This document shows positions 7,207-16,490 of a stretch of 64,000 nucleotides of DNA, in pieces. Made by a program: the position numbers and the translations under genes. Location: NCBI GenBank assembly GCA_016711085.1, contig JADJTR010000001.1:124001-188000 (forward strand), given 5' to 3'. The stretch is from Phyllobacteriaceae bacterium. Lineage in GTDB: Bacteria > Pseudomonadota > Alphaproteobacteria > Rhizobiales > Rhizobiaceae. The notes beneath the pieces were generated by a model. It was not told the origin of the DNA, made no database searches, and was given only the letters and a program-made list of their open reading frames with translations. Each line of letters begins with the position of its first letter. The first letter of the stretch is position 1.

Positions 7207-10200
7207 GCCACGCGGGAAGCGTCCGTCCGCCTGTGGCGCGTGAGCGCGGCGCGCAGGGCGGCCGGTTTGACCGGTTTGTTGACAATCGGGATTTCGAGTT
7301 TCGCCGCCGAGCCCTTGACTTCGCTCGACCGGTCCGCGGTCACCAGCAGCGCCGGCAGGTGGGCGCCGAAGCGGCGGCGCAATGAACTGATCGCTTCGAA
7401 TCCGGTTTCCCCGCCGAGGTGGTAGTCGACCAGCAGGATATCAGGCGAACTATAGGTGGCTGCTTTCGGTTGGGCGAGATCCGCCGTGCCGGACGCGGTT
7501 TCCACGATGCACCCCCAGTTCTCCAGCAATTGGCGCATGCCGTCGAGAATGCGCGGGTCGTTGTCGACACACAGCACTCGCAACCCGTCCAGTCGCGACT
7601 CGGCCGGGACCGGAGACGGCATCTCGGCGATGGTCTCGGCCGCCGCGGCCGCGACGGGCAGGATTACCGAAAAAACCGTCCCCTTGCCTTGCAGCGACCA
7701 GATGCGGATTTCGAGCCGCAACACCCGTGCGATGCGATCGACGATGGACAGGCCGAGACCAAGTCCCGGCGCCTCGCGCGCGCCTTCGTCGAGTCGGGTG
7801 AACTCGCCGAATACCGCATTGAGCTTGTCTGCCGGCATGCCGATGCCGCTATCGGCGACCTGGATTTCGACCAGATCGCCACGCCGCCGAACGCCGACAA
7901 GAACCGACCCGCGTCTGGTGTATTTGATGGCGTTGGAAACAAGATTCTGGACAAGGCGGCGCAAAAGGTTGCGGTCGGTTTCGACGCTGATCGATGTCGG
8001 AACGACTTTGAATTTGAGCTTTTTTTCCGCCGCCTGTGGATGGAAGTCGGTTGCGATTTGCCGGAACAGCCCACCGAGGCGGAAGGTGCTCGGCACCGGC
8101 TTCAGGCCGCCGGTGTCGAGGCTTGAGATGTCGAGCACCTCGCCGAGGATCATTTCGACGGAATCGAGCGACGATTCGATTTTTTCGACGCTCTCGGCAA
8201 CCGGACCGCCATCCATTTTCCCTGCAAGGGACGAGCAATAAAGACGCGCGGCGTTGAGCGGCTGGAGAATGTCGTGTCCGGCGGCGGCAAGAAACCTCGT
8301 TTTTCCCAGATTGGCTTCTTCCGCGAGGATTTGCGCCTGGATCAGTTCTTCGTTGACGCGCAACAATTCCGCCGTGCGGTCGATGACGCGCTGTTCCAGC
8401 GTTTCATTCGCCCTCTTCAAAGCGAGATCGGATTCGACCTGCATCGTGATGTCCGCCCATGTGACGACCATGCCGCCGTCGGGCATCGGATTTGACCGGA
8501 TCTCCAGCGTCTTTTGCCCGCGCGAAAGGTCGAGGCGGATGGGTTCGCCCATTTCGCGCAAACGTTTCAGGACAGCGCCTTCGGAAAGTGGCGGAATGTC
8601 GTGACGGTTGGCCAGTAGCGCCAGAATCCTGGCCAGTGGCACGCCAACCTGGCAAAGATCGCCAGGCACGTCGAACATAAGGCAGAATTGCCGGTTCCAG
8701 CAGGAAAGCCGGTCTTCCGGGTCAAGCACCGTTATTCCCTGTGCGATCTGGTCAAGAGCGGTCTGCAACAGCCCCTCGATTTTGTTGCAGGGCAACGGAG
8801 GCATCGTCGAGAAGACGAATCGTCGCCTTGCTGTTGCGGCCGTCTTTCTGGAACAGAAGGGAAAGAATAAGTCTGGCCGACGACGAGCCGACCGCGCTCG
8901 CCAGCAACTGTTCGGCGAAGCGGGCCAGGGCATCGCTGGTGAGGTCGCCCGGCCGGAATTTCCGCCCCTCGGTCAATTCGAATCTCTGGAAGGCGTGCTC
9001 GGCCTTGTCTGCCCCGAGATAGCGCGCGACCGTATCCTTCAATTCATCGACGGTGACGGTGACACGCGACCGTTTCATCGGCGGAATTGGCGCAGCTTCG
9101 CGCGGTACGAAAACCGCCGCCTGAATGCGCTCGGTGTGCGACGCGGCCCGTGTCAACGACATGAAAACAAAGACCATCGTGTTGATGAACAGGCTGACGA
9201 ACACGCCGTGATTGAGGGGCAGGGCGTCAATGCCGAACAGCGATTGGGGGCGCAGCGCCGAAATGCCGAAAAGGCCTTCAGTGAATATCGCGGCATTCAC
9301 CGGAGCAAGCGTCGGCAGGAGAAGCGCGTAAGCCCAGACGGAAATGCCGGCGATCATGCCGAAAACAGCGCCGCGGGCGTTGGCGCCACGCCAAAAGAGT
9401 CCGCCGAAAAAGGCCGGCGCGAACTGGGCGATTGCAGCAAATGAGAGCAGGCCGATTGACGCAAGCCGCGTGCTTCCCGACGTTTCGCGATAGTAGAGGA
9501 ACGCCGCGAGCAGGATGACGAAAATGGCGCCTCGCCGGATCGTGAGAATGATGCGGGACCAATCTTCGTTCTCCCCCACGTCCGGGCGCAGCAGCCGCCG
9601 GATGAACAGCGGGATCACGAGGTCGTTGGACACCATGATGGCGAGCGCGACGCACTCGACAATGACCATGGCGGTCGCCGCGGAAAGACCGCCGATAAAT
9701 GCAAACAAGGCGAGCGCCTCGTTGCCGCGCGCCAGCGGCACGGCAAGGACGTAGAGATCGGCGCTTGCGCCTTCGCCGACAAAACTCAAACCGGCAAAAG
9801 CGATCGGAACAACGAACAGGTTGATCGCGATCAGATAGGCCGGAAACAGCCACCGCGCGGTTCTAAGCTCCTTGTCGGAACGGTTTTCGACGATGGAAAC
9901 GTAAATCTGCCGCGGCAACATGAGGATGGCGATGCCGGACAGCGCCGTCAGGACGAGCCAGGTCGCCAGCGATGTCTGATAATTGCGCGCCGCCTGCACC
10001 TTCTCGTTCGCCACGATCGCCTCGGCGAACTCGCCCACCCCGCCAAAAAGGAAAAAGGTGACGCCGATGCCGACGGCGAGAAACGCCGCGAGCTTGACCA
10101 CCGACTCCACCGCCACCGCCAATACCAGTCCGTCCTGGTGCTCGGTGGCATCGGCGTGCCGCGTCCCGAAAAGGACGGCGAAGGCCGCGAGTAGAACCGC

Positions 10201-10701
10201 CACGATCAATGAGATATCGCCGAAGAACGCGCTCTCGCCGCCGCCGCCGGGCGAATAATGCGACACCATCAACTGCACCGGTCCAGAGATCGATTTGAGC
10301 TGGAGCGCGATGTAGGGAATGGACCCGATAATGGCGATGACCGTCGCCGTGGACGCGACCGAGAAGTTTTTCCCGTATCGGGACGCGAGGAAGTCGGCGA
10401 TCGACGTTATTCGCTCGGCCTTCGAAAGGCGGATGATCCGCTGGAGCAGCGGGTATCCGAAAACGAAAGCGATGACAGGACCGGCATAAATGGCAAGGAA
10501 CTCATACCCGCGTTCTGCCGCGACGCCCACGGAACCAAAAAACGTCCACGACGTGCAGTAGATCGCCAGACTCAAGGCATAAATGAATGGTCGGGGATTG
10601 CCCGCACTCTGGCGCAGGGACTTTTTGTCGCCGGCATTGGCGATGGCGAACAGCAGGGTCACATAGGCGATCGCCATGAAAACGATCACCCAGTTTTGCA
10701 T
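7194..10701 (-). CDS. SLC5-type transporter / hybrid sensor histidine kinase (CbrA/NahK-like), probable frameshift at about 8773
   Basis: Membrane sensor predicted as one protein of about 1168 aa. The start at 10701 follows a GGAGGGAGAGAAA ribosome site. From 10701 to about 8780 one frame encodes about 13 hydrophobic helices of the sodium/solute symporter (SLC5) family and a linker resembling the STAC segment of CbrA. The frame then fails with a stop at 8752, while the next frame continues with PAS-like sequence (LLQTALDQIAQGITVLDPED), a coiled coil, the H-box (AAAGHDILQPLNAARLY), the ATPase N/G boxes and a receiver domain (VLCVDNDP, DILLVDYHLGG). Deleting one base of the CCCC run at 8772-8775 restores continuity. 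This is more likely a consensus error than a real break, although a genuine split is possible. Probable partner: the convergent LuxR-type regulator. Confidence 0.85.
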
Positions 10702-10914
10702 CGGATTTCTCTCCCTCCCCCGACGACGTTTGTTCCGCCTGGTTTCAAGGGAAACACAGGTGCTCGACCTTGTCCATCGCATCGAACGATCGGGCGGTTT
10801 GCGCTCTTATCAAACGTTGGCGATGTGCTAGTCTTCAATGAACGCCCAGCGGAATCGCCCCGTTGCGCGATGGCGTTTAAGTATCTTCTTAATCATAGCA
10901 GGAGGGCTTCGGCC

Positions 10915-11346
10915 ATGCTCAAAGAGTTCCAGGATTTCATCGCCAAAGGCAATGTCATGGACCTTGCCGTAGGCGTCATCATAGGCGGCGCGTTCGGCAA
11001 GATCGTTGCTTCACTTGTCGATGACATCATCATGCCGGTTGTCGGCGCCATTTTTGGCGGCATCGATTTCTCCAATTATTTCGTCGGCCTTTCTTCCGCC
11101 GTGACCGAAACCACCCTCGAAGCCGCCAAGAAGCAGGGCGCGGTGTTCGCCTACGGCAATTTCATCACCGTTCTGGTGAACTTTGTCATTCTCGCCTGGA
11201 TCATTTTCCTGATGGTGAAAATGGTCAATCGCATGCGCGCCGAGCCGGCGCCCGCGCCGGCTGCGCCGGCCGCACCGCCGGCCGATGTCGTCCTGCTCGG
11301 TGAAATCCGCGATCTTCTCGCCTTGAACGGCGGCAAGAAAAAATGA
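10915..11346 (+). CDS. mscL: Large-conductance mechanosensitive channel MscL
   Basis: 143-aa inner-membrane channel that opens under hypo-osmotic shock. The start at 10915 is set by GGAGG at 10901-10905 and the family N-terminus MLKEFQDFIAKGNVMDLAVG, which forms the S1 helix and leads into TM1. TM1 has VGVIIGGAFGKIVASLVDD and TM2 is at about residues 76-100 (FITVLVNFVILAWIIFLMV). The periplasmic loop is short. The cytoplasmic tail has an Ala-Pro-rich linker before the helical bundle (VVLLGEIRDLLAL). A strong terminator follows. It is monocistronic by appearance and divergent from the sensor kinase gene. Confidence 0.96.
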   Translation: MLKEFQDFIAKGNVMDLAVGVIIGGAFGKIVASLVDDIIMPVVGAIFGGIDFSNYFVGLSSAVTETTLEAAKKQGAVFAYGNFITVLVNFVILAWIIFLMVKMVNRMRAEPAPAPAAPAAPPADVVLLGEIRDLLALNGGKKK

Positions 11347-11366
11347 TCGCGCTTTGAATGCTGACC

Positions 11367-11399
11367 AAACCCCGGCGTGAGCCGGGGTTTTCTTTTTCT
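11367..11399 (+). terminator. Rho-independent terminator of mscL
   Basis: The perfect stem AAACCCCGGC / GCCGGGGTTT with the GTGA tetraloop (11367-11390) is followed by a T-rich tract. It lies 20 nt after the mscL stop. Confidence 0.9.
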
Positions 11400-11437
11400 T
11401 GGAGTGGGCATAGAGCGGACCTTTCCGGGAGGAACCG

Positions 11438-12607
11438 ATGGCCGGACTTGGCGACAGTTTGCGCGCGCAGGCGCGGCGCGCTCCCGAAAGCGGTATCGTT
11501 GCCGCGATGAATCATGGCCGGCTCAAGCCCGACCTCATCCCGCTTTGGGCGGGCGAAGGCGATCTGGAGACGCCGGAGTTCATCCGCCGGGCCGGCATCG
11601 AAGCGTTGGCCGCCGGCGAGACCTTCTACACGTGGCAGCGCGGCATACCGGAATTGCGTGAGGCTTTGGCGCGCTATCACACGCGGCATTTCGGCCGGCT
11701 CTTCGATGCCTCGCAGTTTCTTGTCACCGGCTCGGGCATGCAATCCATCCAGTTGGCGTTGCAAGCAATCGCAGGCGCGGGCGACGACGTCCTCTATCTG
11801 TCGCCCGCCTGGCCCAATTTCGCCGCCGCCGCCGCGATCGCGGGGGCAACGCCCGTTCCGGTGCAGCTCGATTTCGGCGACACGGGTTGGACATTGGATT
11901 TCGGGCGCCTCGAAAAGCTGACCACCTCAAAAACCCGCGCCATTTTCATCAATTCGCCCTCCAATCCGACCGGGTGGAGCGCCAAGCGCGAAACACTGGC
12001 GGCTTTGCTCGAATTCGCCAGGAAGCGAGGCATCTGGATCATCGCCGACGAAATCTACAGCCTGTTTCACTATGCTGGCGCCCGCGCGACGTCATTTTTA
12101 GACATCATGGAGGCCGAGGACCGCATCATTTTCGTCAATTCCTTTTCCAAAAACTGGGCGATGACCGGCTGGCGCGTCGGTTGGCTTCTCGTCCATCCTT
12201 CGCTGCAGCAGGTGTTCGAAAACCTCATCCAATACTCCACGTCCGGAGTAGCGCAGTTCATCCAAAAGGCGGCGGTCGCCGCGCTCGATCACGGTGACGC
12301 TTTCATTGCCGAACAGGTTCGTTCGGCACGAATCGCCCGCGATATTGCCTGCCGGCGCCTTGCTGCGACCAACCGCGTGAGGTTGGTTCCGCCCGACGGC
12401 GCATTCTATTTGTTCTTCGCCGTCGACGGCATCGCCGATTCCGGAGCCTCGGTCTTTCGGATCATCGACGAAGCCAATGTCGGCCTTGCGCCGGGCACCG
12501 CATTCGGCGCCGGCGGCGAAGCGTTTTTTCGGATGTGCTTCCTGCGCCGTCCCGAACAAATCGACGAAGCGGCCCTTCGCCTCGATCACTGGCTCCGTCG
12601 GGCCTGA
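11438..12607 (+). CDS. Pyridoxal-phosphate-dependent aminotransferase (class I/II)
   Basis: 389-aa fold-type I aminotransferase transferring an amino group from an amino acid to a 2-oxo acid. The start at 11438 has GGAGG just upstream. Family motifs are FYTWQRGIPELREALARYH, the substrate loop FINSPSNPTGW, ADEIYSLFHY and the PLP-binding lysine in SFSKNWAMTGWRVGW, plus a C-terminal conserved Arg region (FFRMCFLR). It resembles aspartate/tyrosine-type AspC-like enzymes, common in Hyphomicrobiales; the substrate cannot be fixed from sequence. It stands alone between terminator-like sequences. Confidence 0.88.
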   Translation: MAGLGDSLRAQARRAPESGIVAAMNHGRLKPDLIPLWAGEGDLETPEFIRRAGIEALAAGETFYTWQRGIPELREALARYHTRHFGRLFDASQFLVTGSGMQSIQLALQAIAGAGDDVLYLSPAWPNFAAAAAIAGATPVPVQLDFGDTGWTLDFGRLEKLTTSKTRAIFINSPSNPTGWSAKRETLAALLEFARKRGIWIIADEIYSLFHYAGARATSFLDIMEAEDRIIFVNSFSKNWAMTGWRVGWLLVHPSLQQVFENLIQYSTSGVAQFIQKAAVAALDHGDAFIAEQVRSARIARDIACRRLAATNRVRLVPPDGAFYLFFAVDGIADSGASVFRIIDEANVGLAPGTAFGAGGEAFFRMCFLRRPEQIDEAALRLDHWLRRA

Positions 12608-12648
12608 GGCAAAGGCCTGCAACCGAGCTATTGCGGGGTTGCAGTCGG

Positions 12649-12665
12649 GCGGATCCGCTTTTTTT
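12649..12665 (+). terminator. Possible terminator after the aminotransferase gene
   Basis: The perfect palindrome GCGGATCCGC is followed directly by seven T residues. An additional 8-bp inverted repeat (CTGCAACC at 12617-12624, GGTTGCAG at 12637-12644) lies just upstream. The T-tract hairpin is short, so this is tentative. Confidence 0.4.
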
Positions 12666-12739
12666 AACGTTTCCCGTTTAGTCTTGGATTGCGCGGCGTA
12701 GATCGCGCCTGGAAAAACGTTGAGTCAGGGTAGCGCGTC

Positions 12740-13794
12740 ATGACAGTCCTCGTTACCGGGGGCGCCGGCTATATCGGCAGCCACATGGTTTGGGAGCTTC
12801 TCGACAAAGGCGAAAAGGTCGTTGTTCTCGACCGCCTTTCGACCGGATTTTCCTGGGCGGTGCGCGGGAAGCGGAACTCATTGTCGGCGAAGTCGGAGAC
12901 CGCGCGCTGCTCGATCGCGTGCTTTCCCGCGGCGACATCGATTCGGTAATACACTTTGCCGGTTCGATCGTGGTGCCGGAGTCGATCGCCGACCCGCTTG
13001 GTTATTACGAAAACAACGCCTGCAAATCCCGCCTGTTGATCGAACGGACCATCGCGGCCGGCATCAAACGGTTCATATTTTCGTCCACCGCCGCGATCTA
13101 CGGGCCAACCGGCGACGATCCGGTTACCGAGGAGCGCCTGCCCGATCCGGCGACACCGTACGGCGCTTCAAAACTGATGACCGAGCGCATGCTCCGCGAT
13201 GCCGCGGCGGCGCACGATTTCAGTTATGTGGCCTTGCGCTATTTCAACGTTTCCGGCGCCGATCCGAAAGGACGCACCGGTCAATCGACGCCGGGCGCCA
13301 CTCATCTGTTGAAAGTCGCCTGCGAGACCGCGCTCGGAAAACGGCCCTTTATGGAAGTTTTCGGAACTGACTATCCGACGCGCGACGGGACATGCGAACG
13401 CGACTTCATTCACGTCTCGGATCTCGTCGCCGCCCACTGGGATGCGCTTTCCTACCTCCGCTCCGGTGGAGCGAACCTGGTCGCCAATTGCGGTTACGGT
13501 CGCGGGTTCTCGGTGCTCGAACTGATCGATTCCGTCCGCCGCATGAACGGCCGCGATTTCGACGTTCATTTGGGTGCGCGCCGTCCCGGCGACATGAGCC
13601 GCGTCATCGCCGATTCGAGTCTGGCGCGGCGCGTACTCGATTGGACGCCCCGCCACGATGATCTCGATGTCATCGTGTCGACGGCGCTCAAGTGGGAGGA
13701 TACGCTTTCTCGGCGCAATTCGGTTTCCATGCTTGAAACGCCCGAACCGGGACTTTTCGATTTGCCGAAAGTTCGCAATAAGGTCGGCGCATGA
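12740..13794 (+). CDS. galE: UDP-glucose 4-epimerase, probable frameshift at about 12866
   Basis: Extended SDR epimerase interconverting UDP-glucose and UDP-galactose, about 352 aa when joined. The first frame gives the Rossmann start MTVLVTGGAGYIGSHMVWEL and VVVLDRLSTGFSWAV, then loses similarity. A second frame resumes at once with EAELIVGEVGD and carries the rest: FAGSIVVPESI, the catalytic region FSSTAAIYG, YGASKLMTE (YxxxK) and LRYFNVSGADP. Adding one G to the GGG run at 12866-12868 restores a single frame, so a consensus deletion is the best explanation. A terminator follows. It supplies sugar nucleotides for surface polysaccharide or galactose use. Confidence 0.87.
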
Positions 13795-13833
13795 ACCGCT
13801 CCAGGCCGTTCGCCCATGCCGCTTCGGACAAGG

Positions 13834-13852
13834 GCCGCATCAGCGGCTTTTT
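13834..13852 (+). terminator. Probable terminator of galE
   Basis: Stem GCCGC / GCGGC with loop ATCA (13834-13847) is followed by TTTTT, 40 nt after the galE stop and before the convergent hypF end. Confidence 0.6.
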
Positions 13853-13878
13853 GATCGGAGGCGGGGGATTTTGAAAGG

Positions 13879-16227
13879 TCACCGCCAAGTCCGCGTCAGC
13901 GATCTGGCGTTTTCACCCAAGGCTGCCGCGATTGCCGCCTGTCCGAAGGCGATGCCGCCGTCGTTGGTCGGCGTGCGGCGATGGCAAAGCACGTCGAAGC
14001 CGTTGCGGGTCAGATGTCGATGGACGCCCTCCAGCAACAACCGGTTTTGGAACACGCCTCCCGACAGGGCAATCCGCCGGATTCCGAGACTTGTGGCAAT
14101 GCGCCTCGCGGTCAGCGCAACCGCGGCAATCAGGCTGTGATGAAAGCGCGCCGAAATCCGCGCCGCGCCGACATCGGCGCGGATATCGGTCAGGATGGCC
14201 GACCAGAACGGACGCCAGTCGATCGCGCCGGCATCGACCTCGACGGAGACGGGCCATGCCGTCTCGTCGCTGAATTCGTCTTCGGCGAGCGCTTCCAGTT
14301 CCATCGCCGCCTGACCTTCGTATGCCTGCCGGTCGGCGCACAGACCGAGGACGGCGGCGACCGCGTCGAAAAGCCGTCCGGCGGACGATGACAGCGGCGC
14401 ATTCACGCCATTTTCGATCATCCGGTCGATCACGCCGATCGATTTGCCGGCGAAACAATTCGCCGCCGCCGTTCCCCGCAGCGCCGCGGCAATGCCGTCC
14501 TTGCCATAAGCGGCCAGCAGATGCGCGCGGGCATTTCGCCAGGGTTCACGGGACGCCGCATCGCCACCGGGCAAATGGACCGGTTGAAACCACGCAACGC
14601 GCTCGACGCTGGAATAGTCACCAACGAGGAACTCTCCGCCCCAGATCGTTCCGTCGCTTCCCCAGCCCAGGCCGTCGAGGATGATTCCCAGACTTTGGCC
14701 ACCGTTCGCGGCCACCCCGTTGTCCGCAAGGCACGCCGCCATGTGCGCGTGATGGTGCTGGATTTCGACGACGGTTGCACCGAGGCTTTCAGCTAGGCGC
14801 CGGCCGGCGGCGGCGGATCGGTAGGCTGGATGAAGGTCGACGGCGACAAGCCGCGGCTTCAACTCGAACATCGAGCGATAGAGTCCAATGGTCGATTCGA
14901 GCTCGGCCAGGGTGCTTGCCTCGTCGAGATCGCCGATATGTTGCGAAACGGTGACCTGGCCGCGTCCGGCGAAGGCAAAGGCGCTTTTCAAATCGCCGCC
15001 CATCGCCAACAGCGGCGGGGCGTCGGCGAAACCAACCGGCATCGGCAACGAAGCCGGCGCGTAGCCGCGCGCCAGGCGGATGACGGATGTCGCCGGTTCA
15101 TCGACGCGGCAAACGCTGTCATCGACCCGGTTGGCGATTTCGCGATCATGAAACAGGGTGGCGTCCGCAATGGCGGCAAGTTTCGCCCGCGCTTCCTCGT
15201 TGTTGAAGACCTGCGGCTCGCCCGACGCATTCGCCGAGGTCATGACCAGCACATCGTCTCCCAGCGCATCGAACAACAGCGTGTGCAAGGGCGAATAGGG
15301 CAGCATGAAGCCCAAGCGGGATTGTCCGGGTGCGACTCCTGTGGCGAGTTCCCGGTTTTCATTGCGTCCAAGCAGGACAATCGGCGCGGCGGCCGAAACC
15401 AGGAGTTCCGCTTCGCGGTCGGAAACCCGGCAATGCGCCAGAATTGCCGAGAGATCGCCTGCCATGAGGGCGAATGGTTTGGCGTCGCGCATTTTGCGCT
15501 GACGAAGCGTCGCCACCGCGATTTCATCGCCGGCCCTGCAAGCGAGATGGAAACCACCTATGCCTTTGATCGCAACGATGCCGCCGGCGCGCAAAAGGCC
15601 GACGGTTCGGGCGAGCGCTTCGTCGCCAACCGCGAGTTCCTGTCCCGCTTGGTCTTCCAGCCAAATCCGCGGTCCGCAGGTTGCGCAGGCGATCGGTTCG
15701 GCATGAAAGCGGCGGTCCGCGGGATTCAAGTATTCGGCCCGGCAGGCCGGGCACAACGGGAAGCGCCGCATCGTCGTGGTTGCGCGATCGTAGGGGATCG
15801 ATTCCACGATGCTGAGCCGGGGTCCGCAATGGGTGCAGTTGGCAAACGGATAGCGATAGCGCCGGTCGGCCGGATCGCGGATTTCCCGCCGGCAATCGGG
15901 ACAAATCGCGGCGTCGGGGACGATGCCGGTCGCCACCGCGCCACCGCTGCTTTCCAGAATGTCGAAGGCGTCGCCAACCGGTCCAACGCATGGCGAACCG
16001 GTGATCTGGTCGATGCGCGCCAGCGGGGGCGCCTCGGCGTTCAGTCTTTCCAGGAAGACGTCGCGATCCGCCGTCGTGGCGGCCAAAACGATTTCGACAC
16101 CTGCCGGCGAATTGCGAACATGGCCGCGAAACCCCATCTCGCTCGCCAAACGCCAGACGAACGGCCGGAACCCCACGCCTTGCACGAGGCCTGTAATTTT
16201 GATGCGCCAAACCAAAGGAGAGGTCAT
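13879..16227 (-). CDS. hypF: Carbamoyltransferase HypF ([NiFe] hydrogenase maturation)
   Basis: 782-aa enzyme that uses carbamoyl phosphate and ATP to make the thiocarboxamide on HypE, the source of the cyanide ligands of the active-site iron. The start MTSPLVWRIKITGLVQGVGF (16227) begins the acylphosphatase-like domain (VQGVGFRPFVWRL). Two zinc-finger-like motifs follow (CPDCRREIRDPADRRYRY, CTHCGPR; CPACRAEYLNPADRRFHAE), then the YrdC-like domain, and the Kae1-like C-terminal domain (IQHHHAHMAACLADN, ALSGGVFQNRLLLEG). Length is normal and no break is seen. It starts only 1 nt after the stop of a HoxC-like fragment. In many Hup clusters hypF lies nearer hypB, so its terminal place here probably follows from rearrangement. 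Confidence 0.95.
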   Translation of the reverse strand: MTSPLVWRIKITGLVQGVGFRPFVWRLASEMGFRGHVRNSPAGVEIVLAATTADRDVFLERLNAEAPPLARIDQITGSPCVGPVGDAFDILESSGGAVATGIVPDAAICPDCRREIRDPADRRYRYPFANCTHCGPRLSIVESIPYDRATTTMRRFPLCPACRAEYLNPADRRFHAEPIACATCGPRIWLEDQAGQELAVGDEALARTVGLLRAGGIVAIKGIGGFHLACRAGDEIAVATLRQRKMRDAKPFALMAGDLSAILAHCRVSDREAELLVSAAAPIVLLGRNENRELATGVAPGQSRLGFMLPYSPLHTLLFDALGDDVLVMTSANASGEPQVFNNEEARAKLAAIADATLFHDREIANRVDDSVCRVDEPATSVIRLARGYAPASLPMPVGFADAPPLLAMGGDLKSAFAFAGRGQVTVSQHIGDLDEASTLAELESTIGLYRSMFELKPRLVAVDLHPAYRSAAAGRRLAESLGATVVEIQHHHAHMAACLADNGVAANGGQSLGIILDGLGWGSDGTIWGGEFLVGDYSSVERVAWFQPVHLPGGDAASREPWRNARAHLLAAYGKDGIAAALRGTAAANCFAGKSIGVIDRMIENGVNAPLSSSAGRLFDAVAAVLGLCADRQAYEGQAAMELEALAEDEFSDETAWPVSVEVDAGAIDWRPFWSAILTDIRADVGAARISARFHHSLIAAVALTARRIATSLGIRRIALSGGVFQNRLLLEGVHRHLTRNGFDVLCHRRTPTNDGGIAFGQAAIAAALGENARSLTRTWR

Positions 16228-16228
16228 G

Positions 16229-16490
16229 TCAGTGAACGGTGCAAACCATGCAGGGATCGAAGGAACGGATGATGTGCTGCATGCTGACCGGGTTGGCCTC
16301 GCCAGGCCGGATCGGCGCATCGACAAGGGCGCTTCCAGCGGTTCGGGCACGCGGCGACAGCTGTTCGACGCCAGGCGATCGATCCGGCGCGGCCTTGACC
16401 ACGCATTTGCCGTATCTCGATTTACGGCTCATGGACATCGCTGGGCCAAGTAGAGCCGACGCGGCGCTCGATCGAACGCGCCGAAAATCC
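16229..16490 (-). pseudogene. Remnant of H2-sensing hydrogenase large subunit (HoxC/HupV type), C-terminal end only
   Basis: The last 35 codons read GSALVDAPIRPGEANPVSMQ then HIIRSFDPCMVCTVH and a stop. This is the conserved C-terminal active-site motif of [NiFe] large subunits (DPCxxCxxH). The stop directly after the His is the hallmark of regulatory (group 2b) HoxC/HupV subunits, which lack the cleaved C-terminal tail. Upstream, similarity to the family (EAPRG, RDGKI and YQ segments) can only be followed by shifting frame, with a stop in one of the frames, and ends near 16490. No start, no N-terminal CxxC motif and no small-subunit gene are present. It is a decayed fragment, not a functional sensor. 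Confidence 0.65.
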
